Shown here piece after piece: positions 10,957 to 22,975 of a stretch of 64,000 nucleotides of DNA. Origin of the DNA: Poa pratensis (taxonomy: Eukaryota; Streptophyta; Magnoliopsida; Poales; Poaceae). The notes beneath the pieces are model-generated. The model saw only the letters and a list, made by a program, of their open reading frames with translations. It was not told the DNA's origin and searched no databases. Made by a program: the position numbers and the translations under genes. The stretch's first letter is position 1. The number at the start of each line of letters is the position of its first letter. Where the stretch lies: NCBI GenBank assembly GCA_947311845.1, contig CAMZMU010000111.1:27992084-28056083 (forward strand), in the 5' to 3' direction.

Positions 10957-13900
10957 ATGGCGGAGATCCGCGATGGCGAAGGAGCTCGGAGGCCTCGCCG
11001 GAGGCGGTTCAGGTGCTTTTCCGTTTGTTATCTCAGATCCGTTTTTGAGCTGTGTGTGGTACCTCGCATCCTTTGCTCTTTTGGTCGCCGGAGTTGGTTG
11101 CGTGCTATGGCGTGTACGGTGCTTTCTAGGGTTAGTTGTGGTCGGCAGCGGCTTAGTTACTTGTTTGAGGAACTTTTTGTCTGTAGCGGATGAGGACTAT
11201 CCCTGGATTTGTGCGCTCGTTGTGTCTAAATCGGCCAGATTCTGCTGTGGTTTGAGTTGCTCTGAGCTTGTCGCGAGAGAGAGAGCAGAGAGGGGGTGAC
11301 TCTCTTCATGAGCAGAGAGGAGGGAGAGGAGCTTGTGGAGAGAGTTGTACACGGGACGAAGGGGGTTCGATGAGCGTCTCGTCTCGTGCATGCTGGGTTG
11401 GTTTGGTGTTCCCAAAGCCTCCAATTTGTTTTTACTGCAGTGGTTGAGTTGCGTCTTGTTCGTCCTATAGGTGTTTTGATTTTTAGGGTTAGTTAAGGTC
11501 GGCAGAGGCTCTTGTTTGTTCTCAATCTCGGCAGCTACACCGTGTGCAGCGGCAGATTTGCTCCAATTTTAGGGTTTGTTGAGGTTGGCTCCGGCTGTTT
11601 GTTTGTTCTCAATCTGGGGCAGCTACGCATGTCTGCAGCTTATGAGTGTGGTTCGATGTGTGTTGTCTATGCTTAATATGTATCTTGTTCAGGCTCCAAT
11701 TTAAGTATGAGCTAGACATGAACTTCTGGTTGTATGTTTTTAGTAGCACACTCATATGTTGTGTGACACTAGTGTGCTCATTACAAGAGCTAGTATGCTA
11801 GTGACAGTCATGTTCAAGATCATACGGTGTTTTGTGGTTGGAATTGGCCTGAATCTACCGTGCCCCGCTTTTATCGTTGTTGATGTGTGCTTGGTTTGGG
11901 TTCGGTGGTCTGTGGATCTCGGTGATGGTTTTAGGTGTTTCTGTGGAGGGACTCCATCCTTATGTGTTAGCTGAGCATTAATTTTGTGTGGTTCTATGTT
12001 TTACATGTTCATTTTGTATGTGTTTCTGGGATTGTATCGTATGATGTGTCGGAGGGGCTGAATGTAGTATGCAAGTGGGATTTTGGACTCTATTTGTTGA
12101 TCTGTGTAGCAGCTTTATTTTCTAATTCAGTTCTGGCAGCAGATATTTTACATTTTTGTTGCTTTCATTATAGGTGTGGTTTTCATTTTTTTTGCTCCTT
12201 TTGTGCTATGCAGATCACAGCCTACAAGCAGCTCCAGCGATACTGAAGTGAGCTTGTTTGATTTTGTTGCATTTTTTCTCCGAATATGTCGTTGTTTTTG
12301 CTTGTGTGTTCCTAACTGTGGTTAAGCTATCTTCTGTTTAATGGTTGCAGGCAGTAGACAATGGGAGGAGAAATACTGATTTAGAGGATGCGTTGTTTGG
12401 GTTATTGAGAAATAAGGTTTTGCCTTATCTCTAAGCACATTAGGTTGTTTTTTATTTTTTGAGTGAATTGTTCTTATGTTGGCTCTTATTATATTTTGGG
12501 CAGTCTTTGAAGCGTAAATTCTCTGATTACTGCAATGATTTGATAGCAACCAATGAGGTTAGTTGTTCTTTTTGTTTTCTTGTTACTTTCTTTTTTATTT
12601 CACAATTACTTTTAGGTTATGTAAATACATGATACATTTTTTCTACTATTTGTAGGCTAAGGAAAATAAATCAGTTGGTGTGGGTAAGAATGCTTTCACC
12701 AGATTTGGGTTGAAGTATTTCTTGGATGTCTTGAAGAAGATGACACCTGATCGAAGAGCCATTATTCAGAAATTTGGCTTTGGCTGTCTGCTATGGTTTG
12801 CTTGTTCAAGTATTCCTTCAGATTTCTGCCGATGGGTTGCTGATTGTGTTGATCCAGTATGTTCCCAGCTCACAGTCGGTGGGAAGAGTTTTGTTATATC
12901 CAAGGAGACTTTCCATGTAGTGCTAGGATTGCCTCTAGGTGGGTTACAGGTCCCATCCAATTCTGAGAATGGGATGGCTTTCATTCTATCGCTTTTCAAG
13001 CTGACAGAGTTGCCTCATATTACCTTTTTCGGGAACAAGCTCATCAGTTCGGATCCATTAAACGAGCTTGAGGTTTTTGTGAGCTTTATGTCTGTTGCTA
13101 TTTCATGTTTTCTTTGTCCCGACATCAGTTGTTCTGTCAATACCAAATATCTTGCAATTTTGAAGGACCCGGCTGCTACTAAAAGTTATGATTTCAGTCA
13201 GCTTGTCTATGCTCATTGTCTCAATGGTTTGTATGAGTTTAGCTCATTTGCTAAATCGAAAGGGAGGAGGATGAAGACACCTGTTTGTTGCTTATATGTG
13301 CCAGTGGTTAGTAATCTTTTTTGTTTTGATTTTTGTTGGATTTTTCATGTTGCCTATATTTCTGTTATTTTGTTCTTTCTTTGTTTCTCTAACATGGGAT
13401 TCTTTTTGTTGTCTCATCTTGTTTCAGGTGCGGTACCTCGATTGTTTGGATTTTGGCATAAAGAATGTTGCTAACAGCATCCCTAGGGTTCTTGTATGGC
13501 GGGGTAACATGATTCATATCTTTTCTGATCTTGATCGAAATGGTCCACATCAGTTTGGGAAAAAGTTTTTGAAAGATGTATGTGTTAATTATGTTTTTGT
13601 TGTTTTTTCGATATTGATTATGGTTCAATTGTTTCTTTTTGGGAGTAATTTATTTTCTACTTCTCATATTTATACTACATTTGTGTTTTGTTGGTGTAGG
13701 GTGTGGTTTGTTCTCACGCAGTTGGATCATCTAGGATCTCCCCAATTGTGTCGCCATTGTCCTTTGACTTCAGATCGAAAGCTCAAGAACAGTTTGTTAG
13801 CTCTCTGCGTCCGATGTATGTTTTTTATGGTTCTGAACCTTTAGCTCCGTGTCCTTCTCAAATTTAGGTTTGATTGGTGATTGTTTAGTGATATCATTTT

Positions 13901-16744
13901 ATGCCTTCTCTGTTTTGAAGGTAATAGATGGCATCATGAGTATTGGTGATAAATTTCTCTCAAACAAGTCCACAACAGTAAAAGAAAGTTGGAAGCCTTA
14001 GTGCACAATGTGTTGGATTTTCTTTGTAAATCTAGTGATAAGCAAGGCAAAGCAAAGGCATTGCAGATGGCATCCGACGGGGCATTCTCAAGCAGGCACA
14101 TTTTGTTGTATGATTCTGCCAACCCTTTATGTTCTATCTTTCTTTGGTAGTAAGGATTTTCTTTTTGTTAATTGTGAATTTGAATTATCTCTTGTCCTTT
14201 TGTGTGGCAGGTTTCAAATGCAAATGCGGAGGCCGTTTCTCGCAGATGTGATCCTGAATCATCCCGTCAGCACGATCGCACTCCTCTTCAGGAAGCTGGT
14301 GGTTTTTCAGCTAAGAGAACTCCCGACCCAGGTAGGCTTCTTATGGTTCTCGTGTGTGTTTATGTTGTTAGGTTTCGGTGTATCATTTATGCTTATTCTG
14401 GTATTTCTTGTGCAGTCACTCCCGATTGCTTGATAACTAATGTTGTGGAGGGTCACACTCACCCCACAGGTAGATTTTTTGTAGTTCATTTTATTGAACG
14501 TGTGAATATTTTTTCCATAATCATTACAGTTCTCTTATATTATATTTGTTGTTCATGCAAATGCCAGCCCCAGAAATGCCCCCTTTAAGGAAGGTGAAGC
14601 CGAGGAACTGCACTCTGATGTCTGAAGAAGATGAGCAAAACATCTTAAATCGGAAGCCGAGGGCTGATGGACCTGTCCCTGTTATAGATGTGCCGGATTC
14701 ACCATTGTCAAAGGTTTGCTGCCGGTTTTCACATAGTCGTTGTCTTCCTTTTTAATTTCGTTTCTCTGATATTTGTTTCGTATAACTTTTTTTTCTATGC
14801 TCTTGTTTCTTTGTTGTACAGCCGCGTACTGCAAACTTCAAGTTAAATCGTGTTACTGATATTCACAGAAATGGTTCAAAACAAGCTCCGATTCCAATAG
14901 CTGATTTTTCACCGAAATCTTCATTGGTACATTTTTTACTTCTACTTTGTTGGAACTCTTATATTTAGTTTTCTATCTCTATAAGTTGTGTGTTTTGATT
15001 TCTGCTGTGGGGATGGTGCAGGAACGTGGTGTGCATCTTGTTGGTTCAAATGATTTACGAAGGAGATGCTCTGAGGTGTCAAAGAAGGCAGATGGATATT
15101 ACAACAACATGTTGTTGACCAGTCAGCATGTTGGCAATGGTGTGCCTGATGCCAAAGAAACTGTTGTTCATGCTGAAGCTAAAGGCATTTCAAATGATGC
15201 TCAGGATGCCCCAGCAATCCGAGTTCGTCGGAAACACAAGTTTGTCAACTGGCTCATGACTGGACACAATCCTCCTCTGCAGGCTAACAGCAAGTTCCCT
15301 GTATCTGAAGAAGAAATCATCCACTATTCTGCTATTGTTGAGCTAGCAAACAGCCCTCATGCAAAGTAATGCCATCTTTTTCCTCTATTATTTGTCTTAT
15401 TTATTTATCTTTTGTATTTTTACATGGTTGCAAGCTCCATGTTTTTGTACAAGTACTAGTTCTACTGTTAACTCTCTTTTTTTATCCCTTTTTGGTTCCA
15501 TTATTTGATTTATTTTCTTGTTATTATGGGCAGGACACCTGGTGTGGATTACCCCAAGGTTCATTGCAGCTACAAGTCGTTGGGAGATTCTTTGGCGCCT
15601 AATGGTGAAATAGATAACTTCTTAATCCCCTGTTTTTGCCGCATGTTGTTTGAAGAACGACACCCTACCATCTCTGGGAGGCATTATTTTTTCCCTCATA
15701 TTGGGGTTGGTACCATTTTTTTGCCTTCATTTTTTTTAGTTAAGGGAAACTGCTATTTATTTTAGTTAGGGGGAAACTGCTATTTATTTTAGTTGACCCT
15801 CATTTATACTTTTATGTCTCCCGTGCATTTCAGGATGCTATTCTAAAGTATAATGGGGAGCCCAATTTGGAACAAACTGTCCGAACATCGTTCGAGGGTG
15901 CAAAGAGTGCTAGCAAGGGCAGAAACCTTGGTCATAGAGATAACAAGGTACACTTATAAAGTGTTTTTCAATCCTTATTTTTTTATATATGGCCTATTGT
16001 TTATGCTGTTTACCCTTTTTCCGCAGTTATTCTTCCCAATAGTGAATTCTGGGCATTGGTTTGGTTTTGTTGTTGATTTTGACGAGAAAGTTTTTGTATT
16101 TCTGGACTCCTACTTTGATAAGAACTCCCCTTTCCAAGTGTCAATGAGGAATCGATTGGTTAGTATTATTTGATCCTTTTGTTTTTTCATTTAATTTTCA
16201 TTTTTTTAAAGTAGTTATGATATTCTAAACCAGTATCTCTTGTATTTCTCCTTTTCTGTGCCACAGACAGAACACTTTGTGCAGTTGTGGGAGCTGATTA
16301 TAAGCCAGAATCACAACTTTGCTGATTTTCAAGCAATGTATCCAGATGTACCTAAGCAGAAGACCAAGTTAGTATCTGAAACCTTTATGAGTTCTTGTTC
16401 TTTTTTATTTTGCTTTTTCACCGAATGGTTCTGTGTACTAATCTGTTTTTTTTGTGCACACAGGTTTGACTGTGGTGTGTTCATGATGAAGCTTTTCGAA
16501 ACATGGACCCCTTCCACTAACACTCGTTCCATTTTCTCTCATCTTGATATCCTGAACATCAGAATCTTGTATGCGAACAAGCTCTATTTCTGCAGCAAGA
16601 ACTCAACTGATTTTTCCTTGGTTACAGATTTTTATGCAGCGGTACGTTGTTTTCTTTCATATATGTCATTTTTGGCTGGGGTAGGTTTGACTCTACTTTG
16701 CATGTGTCTCACTGATTTTTTTGTTTGTTTTTCTACAGGGCTGA
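10957..16744 (+). CDS. Ulp1-type (C48) SUMO-protease-like protein carried by the MULE
   Basis: I read about 19 exons with GT-AG junctions that stay in frame: 10957-11012, 12214-12247, 12351-12416, 12504-12557, 12656-13306, 13428-13577, 13700-13815 or beyond, an unresolved exon near 13921-14120, then 14211-14331, 14416-14469, 14568-14713, 14822-14926, 15022-15365, 15534-15705, 15834-15947, 16027-16158, 16267-16367, 16464-16641, 16739-16744. The product is about 900-950 residues. The N-terminal third (GFGCLLWFACSS...VLGLPLGGLQ) is the conserved region usually found ahead of MULE-borne Ulp1 domains. The C-terminus has the cysteine-protease triad: His in NSGHWFGF, Asp in FVFLDSYF and Cys in FDCGVFMMK, with the oxyanion Gln six residues before the Cys. 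Ulp1 enzymes remove SUMO from proteins. The frame between 13816 and 14210 contains a stop and an apparent 1-bp shift, so the gene may be newly disabled or my exon model there is wrong. Confidence 0.75.
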
Positions 16745-17365
16745 TATGGTTGCTTTGTCGTCCGAGGTCTATGGCAGTTTCTAATTTTCTGCGACAAGTT
16801 GTTTTTGTACTGGAGCGCTGTATGCACTAGTCGACGCTGATCTTTTTTGTTTTCCCTTTTTGGCCTTGGGTTGGCACTTTACAGCATGAGAAAAAATATG
16901 TTTGTACGATGTATGTGCTCGTGGGAGTGTGTTTTTGTTTGTTACAAATGGTTTGCAGTTTGTGACTTTGGTTATATATATCTTCGTTATATATAGCTAT
17001 CTCTTTTATATTTTCTCACTATAAGTATGTCACGCGAATGATGTTTTAGAGCTTTTTCGATGATCTACTAGTGTCGGTAGCGTTTGATTTATCTTGTCCT
17101 ATCTGGATTGGTCACAAGGGTCGTCAAATTAATGTAATGCGTTATACATGGCAACAATTTTCTACAGTTTTGCATGATCTAAATTTTTAAAAAGCTAGCT
17201 AGATAATTTAGCAGCAATCCTGAATATTGAATGTTACAAGCATTCTCTTTTTAAGGCAGCATACAACAAATAATTTACATTTGTTTTTTTTAGCACAATC
17301 TTCTCGATTCTTTCTCCCCATTTTTGCTCCCATTGCTGTCTATATTCTTCAGGTGCAAATTAGCT

Positions 17366-20345
17366 TCATATTTCTGTCTTCTCTGCGGTATCTTGCACTA
17401 ACTCAGCGGCTTGCTTGTCTTTGTCTTGTTGACCATCAACCTTCTTGCATTGCTTCTTCTTCTTTGTCAACGGCGGTCTTGCTGCTCTTGTATTTGTCTT
17501 GGGGGGTTCTGCTGAGTCATTTTTTGCGACTCGTGTCCCTGTTAATTTTATTGTAATGATCAGTACTTTTTTAAAATTGCTGTATAATTGAATAATTTTT
17601 TATCCTTTTACTCACCTGAATCATTCTTCTTCTTTCGAGTCCTCTTAGGTTTTGGTAGGTTGTACTCTTTATCCCTGTTCGTGCACTTCTTGATAGTGTG
17701 GCCGTATTCTCCACAATGGCTGCATTTGTAAAATTTCCCTGCCTTGATAGCTTCTACTATTGTCATCAACCTTGGCCTCCCTTTTGTGTGAGCATCTTCT
17801 GGGTCAAAAAGTTCTATTGTTGAGTTATCTTCGCCCCGCCAGATGGGTTTGCAAAATTTGCCAGTGTCCTTGTGTCACTTGCTTTCTTTTTCATTTCTTC
17901 TTTAAGCTCTTTATCAATCTCTTCCAGTCCCTTGTCTACTCTGTCCATTTCTTCTGCAGGTATTCATATTTTCTCTGGTGTGTTGCCCCTTTGGAAGCTG
18001 ATGCCACCATTCTTCTAGCAAGCATGTTGTACCTAAGTGTATCATTGTCAGCTAGTGTTTGTGGCACAGGTAATGGGTTCAGCTTCTTGTATTTTTGCGC
18101 CATCTGTCAATGATGTACTTATCTGGTATCTTATCTATGTCCAGGTGTAGCATTGTCTTCAATATGTGAGAGCATACTAACCCATCTTTCTCAAATTTGC
18201 AGCATATGCAGTGGTATTCTTCTTTTTCCAAGTCAACTTCCACCACATATGTCCTTGCTCTGTGTTCCTTTATTGGATAATTGGGGGCCTGGAACACCAG
18301 GTACAGCTGCCCTGGTCTCTCCTCCTTTATTCTAAGTCTCGTTACATCAGTTAGGACTTTCTGAAATTTCCTGAATATAGCCAGGTTGTACAAGTCATGC
18401 GCCTGTATCTCTATATAGTACTTAGTCAGGAATTGTTCTGGCGGCACTTTCTTGTGTATGGCATTGTGGTCACTCTCATTCTCTCTGGAATGTATTGTGT
18501 CCATGATTCTCTGATACTCTCGTAGGAAACTTGTCATGCTAAATTGTGCTCCAACTCCTTTTTTGAACAGGGAGTTTGTGCCCTCACTCCTTGCTGTTGT
18601 CTGCAAGAAGGGGAAAAAATCCTTCTTGAAGTAAACAGGTACCCATCTCTTTCTGCTCTTCCACATAGTTTGAAAATATTCTATGTGTCCTACATCATAC
18701 TGTGCTATCATTTGCTGCCATAGAGTCTCAAACTCCAGCTCTGTCAGTGAGTTATCTACTATGTCTTGGAACTCCTCAAATAGGCCCTCATTAACCTGGA
18801 ATGTCCTGCCCCTTTTTGCTCTGCTTTACTTTCACATGGTACAAACAAGATTTGTGAACCGTGTGTGGAAGCACTGCCTCAATTGCAACTTGCATCCCTC
18901 TATCTTGGTCTGTGATTATTGTTTGTGGGTGTTTACCTCCCATAGCATAGATAAATTCTTTGAAAACCCACTTGAATGTGTCAGCACACTCATTGACAAT
19001 TAAAGCACACGCAAATAGGTATGTGTGTCCATGTGGAGAAACACCAACTATTGGAGCAAACGGTAGGTTGTACTTGTTCGTCAGGAAAGTGGTGTCGAAA
19101 CTAATGCAATCCCCACAAGTTTCATACATGCTCTTTGATTTTCCATCTGCCCAGAACACACTCTTCACTTTGTTATTTGTATCAACCTGAAAAGAGTAGT
19201 AGAAACTCTCATTCTCAGCTCTTTTTTTCTTGAAATACTGCGCCACTTGCATCACATCACTGTTTTTGAGCTCTCTGTTTATTGTTGTCCCATAGTTGCT
19301 CACTTTCTTCCTATTGTAAGGTGTATTTTCTGTGCCTCCTCTCAAATATGATAGCACTGACACAATCTTGCTGGTTGTGATGTTTGCTTGCCTAAGTGAT
19401 CTTATCATTGCTTCTCTTCATCTGTCATGTAGATGTGTGATCTAAAGAACCTGCTCTGGGGACTCAAAGCATGATTGTGTTCGAGGCATAGGTTAGTGAT
19501 GCGCCAAACCCCATCTTTCTCACTTATTATCATCTCAGTTTTGCATCCTGTTCTGTCTATTACAGTTGTTGTCTTTGGGCTACTTCCTGTTCTTTTGGTT
19601 TTGGTGGGGCCCTGGCATACTTGTTGCATTTCATCGTGACTCTGATAACCTCCCTGTTTCTCTTCCTGCTTGTTGTTCTAGCAGCTGACACTACAGAAAC
19701 CGAGAAGCCTGCTGCAAATGCATACATGTTGAAAAGACTTGAGCTTTCTCTCTTGTTTCAAATTTCATCCCAACTTCAGGTATTTGCTCCTTGTCAATTG
19801 TGTAGTCATTTTGCCCTTGGGAGTTTGTTTCTTCGTTTTCAAGGAATATCTCTACATCTTCTTCGCAAATCTCTCTGTCTTGTTCTTCCCCTTCTTGATT
19901 TTTGGGCCCTTGTTCTGAATTTCCATCAGCTTGTTTTTGTTCTGAATTTCCATCAGGTTGCTCAGTATTGTTTGCATCAGTCGTCTGTATACAATAAATT
20001 TTACAGTTTGAACATTTTTGCTTTATAAATTGCAGTCTCTCTTATATCTTTTATTTATTTTGAAACAATATCAGAAGCTTACCTCATCAAGCTCCATGTC
20101 TTGGAACAAGTTTTGTGTCCACGGGTCATCGTCCCATGCCATGTGTCGACCCCTACCACTTGGAGTCGCCTGTAAGTACTCATTTCCCTGCAGATTAAGT
20201 AATGTCTATTTATATCAGTGAGCATATATGTATATTTTGACAATTCATGTCATTTGTTTTGTACCTGGGTATAGTTTTCGGTTGATTGATGTCCGGCTCC
20301 ATTTTTTTGTTGTAAGACGCTTGATGAATAGTCATTCTCCATCAT
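17366..20345 (-). pseudogene. FAR1/MULE transposase gene, frameshifted
   Basis: The minus strand encodes, in order: an acidic N-terminal exon set (from an ATG at 20345; exons near 20.3, 20.1 and 19.98 kb); a FAR1 zinc-binding domain (VGMKFETREKAQ ... YAFAAGFSVSV ... NLCLEHNH); a MULE transposase domain (CISFDTTF, IITDQDRGM, CLYHV); a SWIM zinc finger (CICCKFEKDGLVCSH); and a CCHC knuckle near 17.7 kb (CSHCGEYGHTIKKC). The last exon ends at 17366. The reading frame breaks at least four times, at about 19.73, 19.61, 19.41, 18.80 and 18.09 kb, each apparently a 1-base change. All domains are still recognisable, so loss is recent. The role of an intact version would be to bind the terminal repeats and cut and join the element. 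A further possible upstream exon lies at about 20.62-20.69 kb. Confidence 0.85.
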
Positions 20346-20744
20346 ATTGTCAATCTGCGTTTTCCAAAATGATTATGTTGTGAGAAAGTCATATATAATT
20401 TTTTTTCTGTGAGTGCATGTTGAGTACCATGCTTTTATATGAAATTTACCACTGAATATGACGCTTGCGGTTAGGAATATGGTGTGAGGAAATCCCCGTT
20501 CAGCAATCCTGTGAATGTAAATTCTTTTTCCTGCAGCAGTTTGTGAATTTTTAGGTAACAGAGTGTTTACAATAATGATGGCACTAGTTTGCTTTAGTTT
20601 TTTTGAAACTACCTTGAAATATATGTCGTCGCATCTGAATGTTGCTGTGTCACCGGAGCCTCCAATTGTGTATACATTTTCAACATCCTGCAATAGACAT
20701 AAAGAAGTGTACATTATAATATCCAATTTAAATATTATGAATAG

Positions 20745-21008
20745 AAGTCATCTCTCTCTCCATCTTAATCTCTCTCTCTATTTTCCTTTTCCTTATCAGT
20801 CAATCTCTATCTTTCTCTCTCTCTTTTCCTTTTCTTTCTCATTATAGTTCTCATTTCTTATGAGTCTCTCTCTGTCTATTGATTTCTCTCTCTCTCCCTC
20901 TCTCTCTCTCTCTCTGCATCTTTTCTTCTCTGCATCTTTTCTTCTCTGCATCTTTATTTTCTCTGCCTAATAATTTTATTTCTCTGTATTGAAATACAGA
21001 GGCGCACA

Positions 21009-21064
<56 letters not shown>

Positions 21065-21065
21065 T
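20745..21065. repeat. (CT)n-rich low-complexity tract
   Basis: Repeated TCTCTC runs, longest at 21012-21060, and three copies of TTCTCTGCATCTTTT near 20918-20953. The minus-strand Arg-Glu-rich ORF is an artefact of this composition. Confidence 0.9.
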
Positions 21066-21078
21066 TTCTCATTGATGT

Positions 21079-21188
21079 CAGTGTCTCACAGTCTTAGTTT
21101 TAATTCTCATTTTCGTCAGTGTTAGTTTCTCAGCAGTGTCTCACAGTCTTAGTTTTAATTCTCATTTTCGTCAGTGTTAGTTTCTCAG
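21079..21188. repeat. Perfect 55-bp tandem duplication
   Basis: The unit starting CAGTGTCTCACAG occurs at 21079-21133 and again directly at 21134-21188. Confidence 0.9.
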
Positions 21189-21326
21189 TTTAGTCAGTGC
21201 CTCCTTGAAGTGAGTGCCTCTGTATTTCTCATTGTTACAGTCTAGTTTCAGTTTTTCAGTGTCTCAGTGTTACAGTCTAGTTTCTCAGTTTACAGTGTAG
21301 TGTCAGTGTTTGAGTCTCTCTTTTAT

Positions 21327-21636
21327 GATTCAGTGTCTCAGTCTTGTTTCTTTATCTCAGTGCATCAGTGTTTCAGTGCCTTTTTCCTTGTTTAAGTGCG
21401 TCTGTCTTTTTGTGTATCATTGACTTTTAGTGACAGTGAATCAGTGTTTTCATTGTTGGAGTCTCTCTCTCTCTCTTGATTCTGAAACCACGAGATTTGT
21501 CTTCTCTCTTATTGATTCAGTGTCTCAGTCTTGTTTCTTTATCTCAGTGCATCAGTGTTTCAGTGCCTTTTTCATTGTTTAAGTGCGTCTGTCTTTTTGT
21601 GTCTCATTGACTTTTAGCGACAGTGAATCAGTGTTT
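21327..21636. repeat. 123-bp direct repeat, two copies
   Basis: The segments 21327-21449 and 21514-21636 (starting GATTCAGTGTCTCAG) are almost identical and 64 bp apart. With the neighbouring 55-bp duplication they make a CAGTGT-rich spacer upstream of the B3-like gene. Confidence 0.85.
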
Positions 21637-21870
21637 CAGTGTGTCAGTGTCTATGCACAGCGCAGTTATGTGTATGCTTCTTTTCGCACCTATATATATG
21701 CTTTCATCCATTCTACTTCTACATAACAGCATACCCTCTCTTTTTTCCCCTTTGGTTCTGTCACTCATCCCACAGCTTCATAGTCGACAAGGTTGAGTGT
21801 TGGTTTCCTTTTTTGTTTAACCTTATTTGTTTTGTTGATTTCCTTTTTCTCCTTCATGCCACATACGCAG

Positions 21871-22975
21871 ATGGCTTGTGGTACGTGCGGATCAACCGAG
21901 GGTCGGTGTGGACTACGACTAAGTTTAAGGAGCCCATTCTATGTGTACCTTACTAGTGATTTTTTCAAGTTCTGTGTAAGTTGCATCCTTACTGTCATGT
22001 CTTTTTTGGTCAGCATTCATTTGCGTTGTGTTTTTCAAGTTGGTTTGATCAATCAGACCTCATGATTTTGATGTATATCCTTTTTTTTGTCGTTAGGTTG
22101 TGACATGCCATGTTAGGAAATCATTTAACCAGGGGACTGGGAATTTTGTAGACGTCGCAACACCTGATGGACACCAGTATCGCTTTGACATTAAGAAGAA
22201 ATCAGGCCAACCCACACGGCTTTGTGGTTCTGAGTACAAGAAATTCATTTTTCAGTTTGGCATGCGCGCAGGATACAAGATTTTGTTCAACATGCAGGAA
22301 ATGCCAGAGAAAATACCAATCTGGCCTGAAGGAGCTAACGGTGAACCAATATACGGTATCATCTTCGTTCCATCTTTTCATTATGTGTGGGCCTGATTTT
22401 TGTTGCATCATTGTGTCTTATGGTTATTTCTTATTTCTTTTTTTGTTGTGAAGTTGTATATCCTCAAAATATGAACCCTGGAGGTAGCGATTTTCACCTA
22501 ACCGAGGAACAGTGGAACAGATATAATGCCATCCTGCAGGGGTCTGGTGATGTAGACTGTGTCTATCTACATTGCTTTTCTAGCTCGGACATTGAGCTAA
22601 ACTACATGGTAATTTTAATTACCTTGTTGATACATTTTTGACTTGTTGTTTGGCGATTTTTTTTCTGATCTTTTCCTAGCAGTTTTGTAATATAGCTCAG
22701 TCTGTCTTTTTGTGCACTGTATTTGTTTGCAGAGGATTCCGCAGATCATATCTGAGGCTCTGGACCTGGGTGATTCTGGTGATGCTTTCCTGTCTTTATA
22801 TGGTGGGATGATAATTCAAGCTGAGTACGCTATATGTGCTGATGGGAGAACAAGATTCACATCTGGCTGGGATTTTTTCGTTACATCAAGCAACTTTGCA
22901 GCCGGATTGCTTGTGTTGATCATTTTCAAGAGGAACGGAATCCAATCAGTGAGCATGGTTTTCCACGTGCTGTAG
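21871..22975 (+). CDS. B3-like DNA-binding protein carried by the MULE
   Basis: Four exons (21871-21975, 22097-22355, 22454-22608, 22733-22975) join in frame with GT-AG introns to give about 253 residues. The first half (SPFYVYLTSDFFKF ... FGMRAGYKILFNM) and the second half (RTRFTSGWDFFVTSS ... AAGLLVLIIFKR) each look like a B3 pseudobarrel; the GW..F....L..GD/L pattern is clearest in the second. The N-terminus has a small Cys motif (MACGTCGSTEGRCG). An AG directly before the ATG suggests a 5' leader intron. No stops or shifts are seen. B3 domains bind DNA in plant transcription factors. Here the protein may recognise the element's own ends or promoter, which is inference. The domain call rests on pattern, not on a search. 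Confidence 0.7.

Noticed and set aside
10225..11193. 322-codon plus-strand ORF
   Set aside because: It crosses a poly-C tract and the MULE border. The true start of the Ulp1 gene at 10957 happens to share its frame, but the ORF continues into an intron.
20851..21072. Arg/Glu-repeat protein
   Set aside because: Translation of a (CT)n microsatellite.
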